Below, in pieces: positions 62,088-64,000 of a stretch of 64,000 nt of DNA. The notes under the pieces are model-generated. The model ran no database searches and was not told where the DNA came from. It saw only the letters and a program-made list of their open reading frames with translations. Within the stretch, counting starts at the first letter, position 1; each line of letters starts with the position of its first letter. Source of the DNA: JACVRW01 sp963812415 (GTDB taxonomy: Bacteria; Actinomycetota; Thermoleophilia; Solirubrobacterales; Thermoleophilaceae); NCBI GenBank assembly GCA_963812415.1, contig CAWEVH010000043.1, positions 1-64,000 of the forward strand, read 5' to 3'. Position numbers and translations under genes: made by a program.

Positions 62088-63011
62088 GTGCGCCGGCGTG
62101 TCCTCCTCCTACTCGCGCTCGCGGCCGTACTCGGCGGCTGCCAGGAATCGGGCTTCGACGAGTCCAAGGAGACCGCGCGCCCGCTCAAGGTGCAGCACGC
62201 GCTCGGCGACATCGGCGGCACCAAGGTGCCCGGCCAGGCCGAGCGGCCCGCCACGCTGACGACCGCTGCGCTCGACGATACCCTGGCGCTCGGCCTCGAG
62301 CCGGTCTGGGCCAGCGTCCCGGGCGGGGAGCTGCCCGAGTACCTCCGCGCCGCGGCGCGCGGGATCGAGGTGGCGCCTCCCGTGACCCGCCTGGACACGG
62401 CGGCACTCGAGGCGGCCGACCCCGACGTGATCCTTGCGAGCGTCCAGGCGCAGGAGCGGCTCTACCCCGAGCTCAGCCGCATCGCGCCGACGATCGCGAC
62501 AGATGCCGGCGGCGCGGGCTGGCAGCTCAACCTGCGCCTCCACGGCGAGGCGCTCGGGCGCACGAACGACGCGGAGGAGCTCCTGATCGACTGGGACCGG
62601 CGGGTTGGCGAGGCCCGCGCCGCGATCGGAGACGAGGCCGCCGCCCAGACCCGGGTGGCGGTGGTGCTCGTCACGCGCACCGGGCTGTTCGTGGCCGGGT
62701 CGGACTCGTTCGCCGGCAAGGTGCTCGCCGAGCTCGGCGTCGAGGGGCCGGCGTCCGGGGAGGACGGCTCCGGCGAGCGGGAGCGGGTCTCCACCGCTGA
62801 CGTCGGTGCCCTGCGCGCCGACCTGATGCTTCTCTCGGTGGCTCCCGGCGCCGAGGACGCGGCCGCGCGCCTCGAGCGGAGCCGCGCCTGGCGGGCGCTG
62901 CCCGCGGTCCGCTCGGGGGCCGTCGAGCGGGTCGACGCCGGCACCTGGTGGTCGGGAGGCGGCATCCTCGCCGCCCGCGCAGCGCTCGCCGACGTGGAAC
63001 GCGCCCTCTAG
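62088..63011 (+). CDS. Siderophore/vitamin B12-type ABC transporter binding lipoprotein
   Basis: 307 residues from the GTG at 62088. Lipoprotein signal (VLLLLALAAVLGGC, lipobox LGGC). The two-lobed FhuD/BtuF fold is indicated by VPGQAERPATLTTAALDDTL, DPDVILASVQAQERLYPELS and a C-terminal WWSGGGILAARAALADVERA. It binds an iron-siderophore or cobalamin-like ligand at the membrane. No permease or ATPase gene is in the window. A TAATAC box lies 5 nt before the start. Confidence 0.85.
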   Translation: MRRRVLLLLALAAVLGGCQESGFDESKETARPLKVQHALGDIGGTKVPGQAERPATLTTAALDDTLALGLEPVWASVPGGELPEYLRAAARGIEVAPPVTRLDTAALEAADPDVILASVQAQERLYPELSRIAPTIATDAGGAGWQLNLRLHGEALGRTNDAEELLIDWDRRVGEARAAIGDEAAAQTRVAVVLVTRTGLFVAGSDSFAGKVLAELGVEGPASGEDGSGERERVSTADVGALRADLMLLSVAPGAEDAAARLERSRAWRALPAVRSGAVERVDAGTWWSGGGILAARAALADVERAL

Positions 63012-63024
63012 CCAGCGCGGGCCA

Positions 63025-63047
63025 GGGGTCCAGTTCGACCCCGTTTT
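63025..63047 (+). terminator. Intrinsic terminator
   Basis: GGGGTC-CAGTTC-GACCCC forms a perfect 6-bp stem, followed by GTTTT, 14 nt after the binding-protein stop. Confidence 0.65.
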
Positions 63048-63068
63048 GGCCGATCAGCAGAGAGAGAA

Positions 63069-64000
63069 ATGCCTGCTCAGCTCCTGCATGCCCTGTCGCG
63101 GCTCGCCGCGCGGCGCTTCGGCAGCTTCGCCGAGGCCGCGATGTCGGTCCTCGACCTGCTCGAGGCCGTGGCCCCCGCGACGCCGATCGTGCTCACCCAG
63201 GTCGACTGGGAGAGCGGCGAGTGCCGGGTGATCGACGCGCGGGGAGGCGACGCCGCCCGCGGGCTCTCGATCCCCCTCGCGCGCGAGGTCACCGCCGACG
63301 CCTCCGCGGTGGGCGAGCTTGTGGACGGCGAGGCGCTCGCCGCCCTCGGTCCGGGCCCCTGGGCGGCGGCCCCGCTCGACGCCGCCGACGGCCAGATCGT
63401 CGGCCTCCTGCTCGCCTCGGGCAGCGCCGGCGAGGCGCCGCCGCGCGAGCTCGCCCAGCTGCTGCTCCTGGCCGCCCGCCTCCTGTCCTACGAGTGGGAG
63501 AGCGTCTCCACCCGTGCCGAGCTGCGCCGGCTCGCGGAGCTTGCGCGCGACCGTAGCCGTACGGACGGGGTGACCGGGCTGCCCGACCGTCAGGCCCTGC
63601 TCGAGTCGATCGATCGCGAATGGGAGCTCTGCAAGCGCGGAACGGTCGACAGCTACCTCGTCGTCTGCCAGGTCCGCGAGCTCGCCGGCGTGACCGACCG
63701 CATCGGCGACGCGGCCGCAAACCTCCTGCTGAAGGAGGTCGCCGAGGTGCTCGCCGGCGGCGTGCGGCGCACCGACTACCTCGCGCGCGTGGGCGAGGAC
63801 AGATTCGCGGCCCTGCTCGTGGGCTGCAAGGGCCCCGACGGCGCCCGTGCCTTCGTGGCGCGCTTCGAACGGGCCCTCGAGCGGAGCGCCGACGCTCGGC
63901 CCGCCGCCGTCACGCTCGCCTACGGCATCCAGCCGCTCGCCGGCGCCGGCTCGGCGCGCGAGGCGCTCGAGCTGGCCGAGGACGACGCCCGCTCGGCGAG
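63069..64000 (+). CDS. GGDEF-family protein with degenerate active site (cut by window edge)
   Basis: At least 310 residues, open to the right edge. The N-terminal 150 or so (MPAQLLHALSRLAARRFGSF; AAPLDAADGQIVGLLLASG) look like a GAF-type sensor. After a linker helix (YEWESVSTRAELRRLAELAR) the GGDEF domain starts at DGVTGLPDRQALLESIDREW. The signature reads YLARVGEDRFAALLVG, with GEDRF in place of GG(D/E)EF, so cyclase activity is unlikely. Shine-Dalgarno-like GAGAGAG precedes the ATG. Confidence 0.75.
   Translation, partial: MPAQLLHALSRLAARRFGSFAEAAMSVLDLLEAVAPATPIVLTQVDWESGECRVIDARGGDAARGLSIPLAREVTADASAVGELVDGEALAALGPGPWAAAPLDAADGQIVGLLLASGSAGEAPPRELAQLLLLAARLLSYEWESVSTRAELRRLAELARDRSRTDGVTGLPDRQALLESIDREWELCKRGTVDSYLVVCQVRELAGVTDRIGDAAANLLLKEVAEVLAGGVRRTDYLARVGEDRFAALLVGCKGPDGARAFVARFERALERSADARPAAVTLAYGIQPLAGAGSAREALELAEDDARSA

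Overview
The window is a chromosomal segment of a high-GC Gram-positive bacterium, most likely an actinobacterium of the class Thermoleophilia (Solirubrobacterales-like). This placement is an inference from the very high GC content, the many leaderless genes, the WS/DGAT acyltransferase, the MurT/GatD lipid II amidation pair and the hflX-dapC-dapF-miaA neighbourhood. No rRNA, tRNA or CRISPR array was found.

Layout. 1-6 kb: an anti-sigma-like membrane protein, a thioesterase, a class III adenylate cyclase, NAD synthetase, a VanX-like dipeptidase and a class A beta-lactamase-like hydrolase. 6-10 kb: an orphan sensor kinase that seems to start at ATC, a compact structured-RNA candidate and amtB-glnK. 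10-18 kb: YbaK deacylase, WS/DGAT, DinB, a GlcG/HbpS protein, VOC, SDR, lipocalin-like and SRPBCC proteins, a PH-like protein and a DMT transporter. 18-27 kb: a LAL-type LuxR regulator next to a diverged tandem duplication of about 3 kb; each copy carries a palindromic operator, a small ORF and an MMPL transporter. 27-34.8 kb: a deleted hydrolase remnant, an M14 peptidase, an arginase-family enzyme, a SABATH-type methyltransferase, a cupin, hydrolases and an MBL-fold protein. 35.7-37.6 kb: an arsenic cluster (arsC divergent from arsR-arsM). 38-46 kb: PdxH, MarR, a secreted three-repeat protein, a DivIVA-like protein, a thioredoxin-TPR protein, a cyclophilin lipoprotein and a HAD phosphatase. 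46.3-50.8 kb: a five-gene operon with overlapping genes (class II amidotransferase, lipid kinase, MurT, methyltransferase, GatD). 50.8-58.2 kb: PilB/GspE-like ATPase, STAS, MazG-like, HflX, DapC, DapF and MiaA. 58.3-62.0 kb: a mobile-element relic between two matching CGTTTGCA arrays, with an integrase remnant. 62-64 kb: a siderophore/B12-type binding lipoprotein and a degenerate GGDEF protein cut by the window edge.

Two general points matter for reading the list. First, many start codons lie 6-8 nt after a TANNNT box, so leaderless transcription looks like the norm, and two or three divergent gene pairs appear to share one symmetric -10 box. Second, about 20 genes carry single-base frameshifts, including conserved ones such as the secretion ATPase and the lipid kinase. 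This is more consistent with indel errors in the assembly than with mass pseudogenisation. Frameshifted genes are given as single features with the break point stated.
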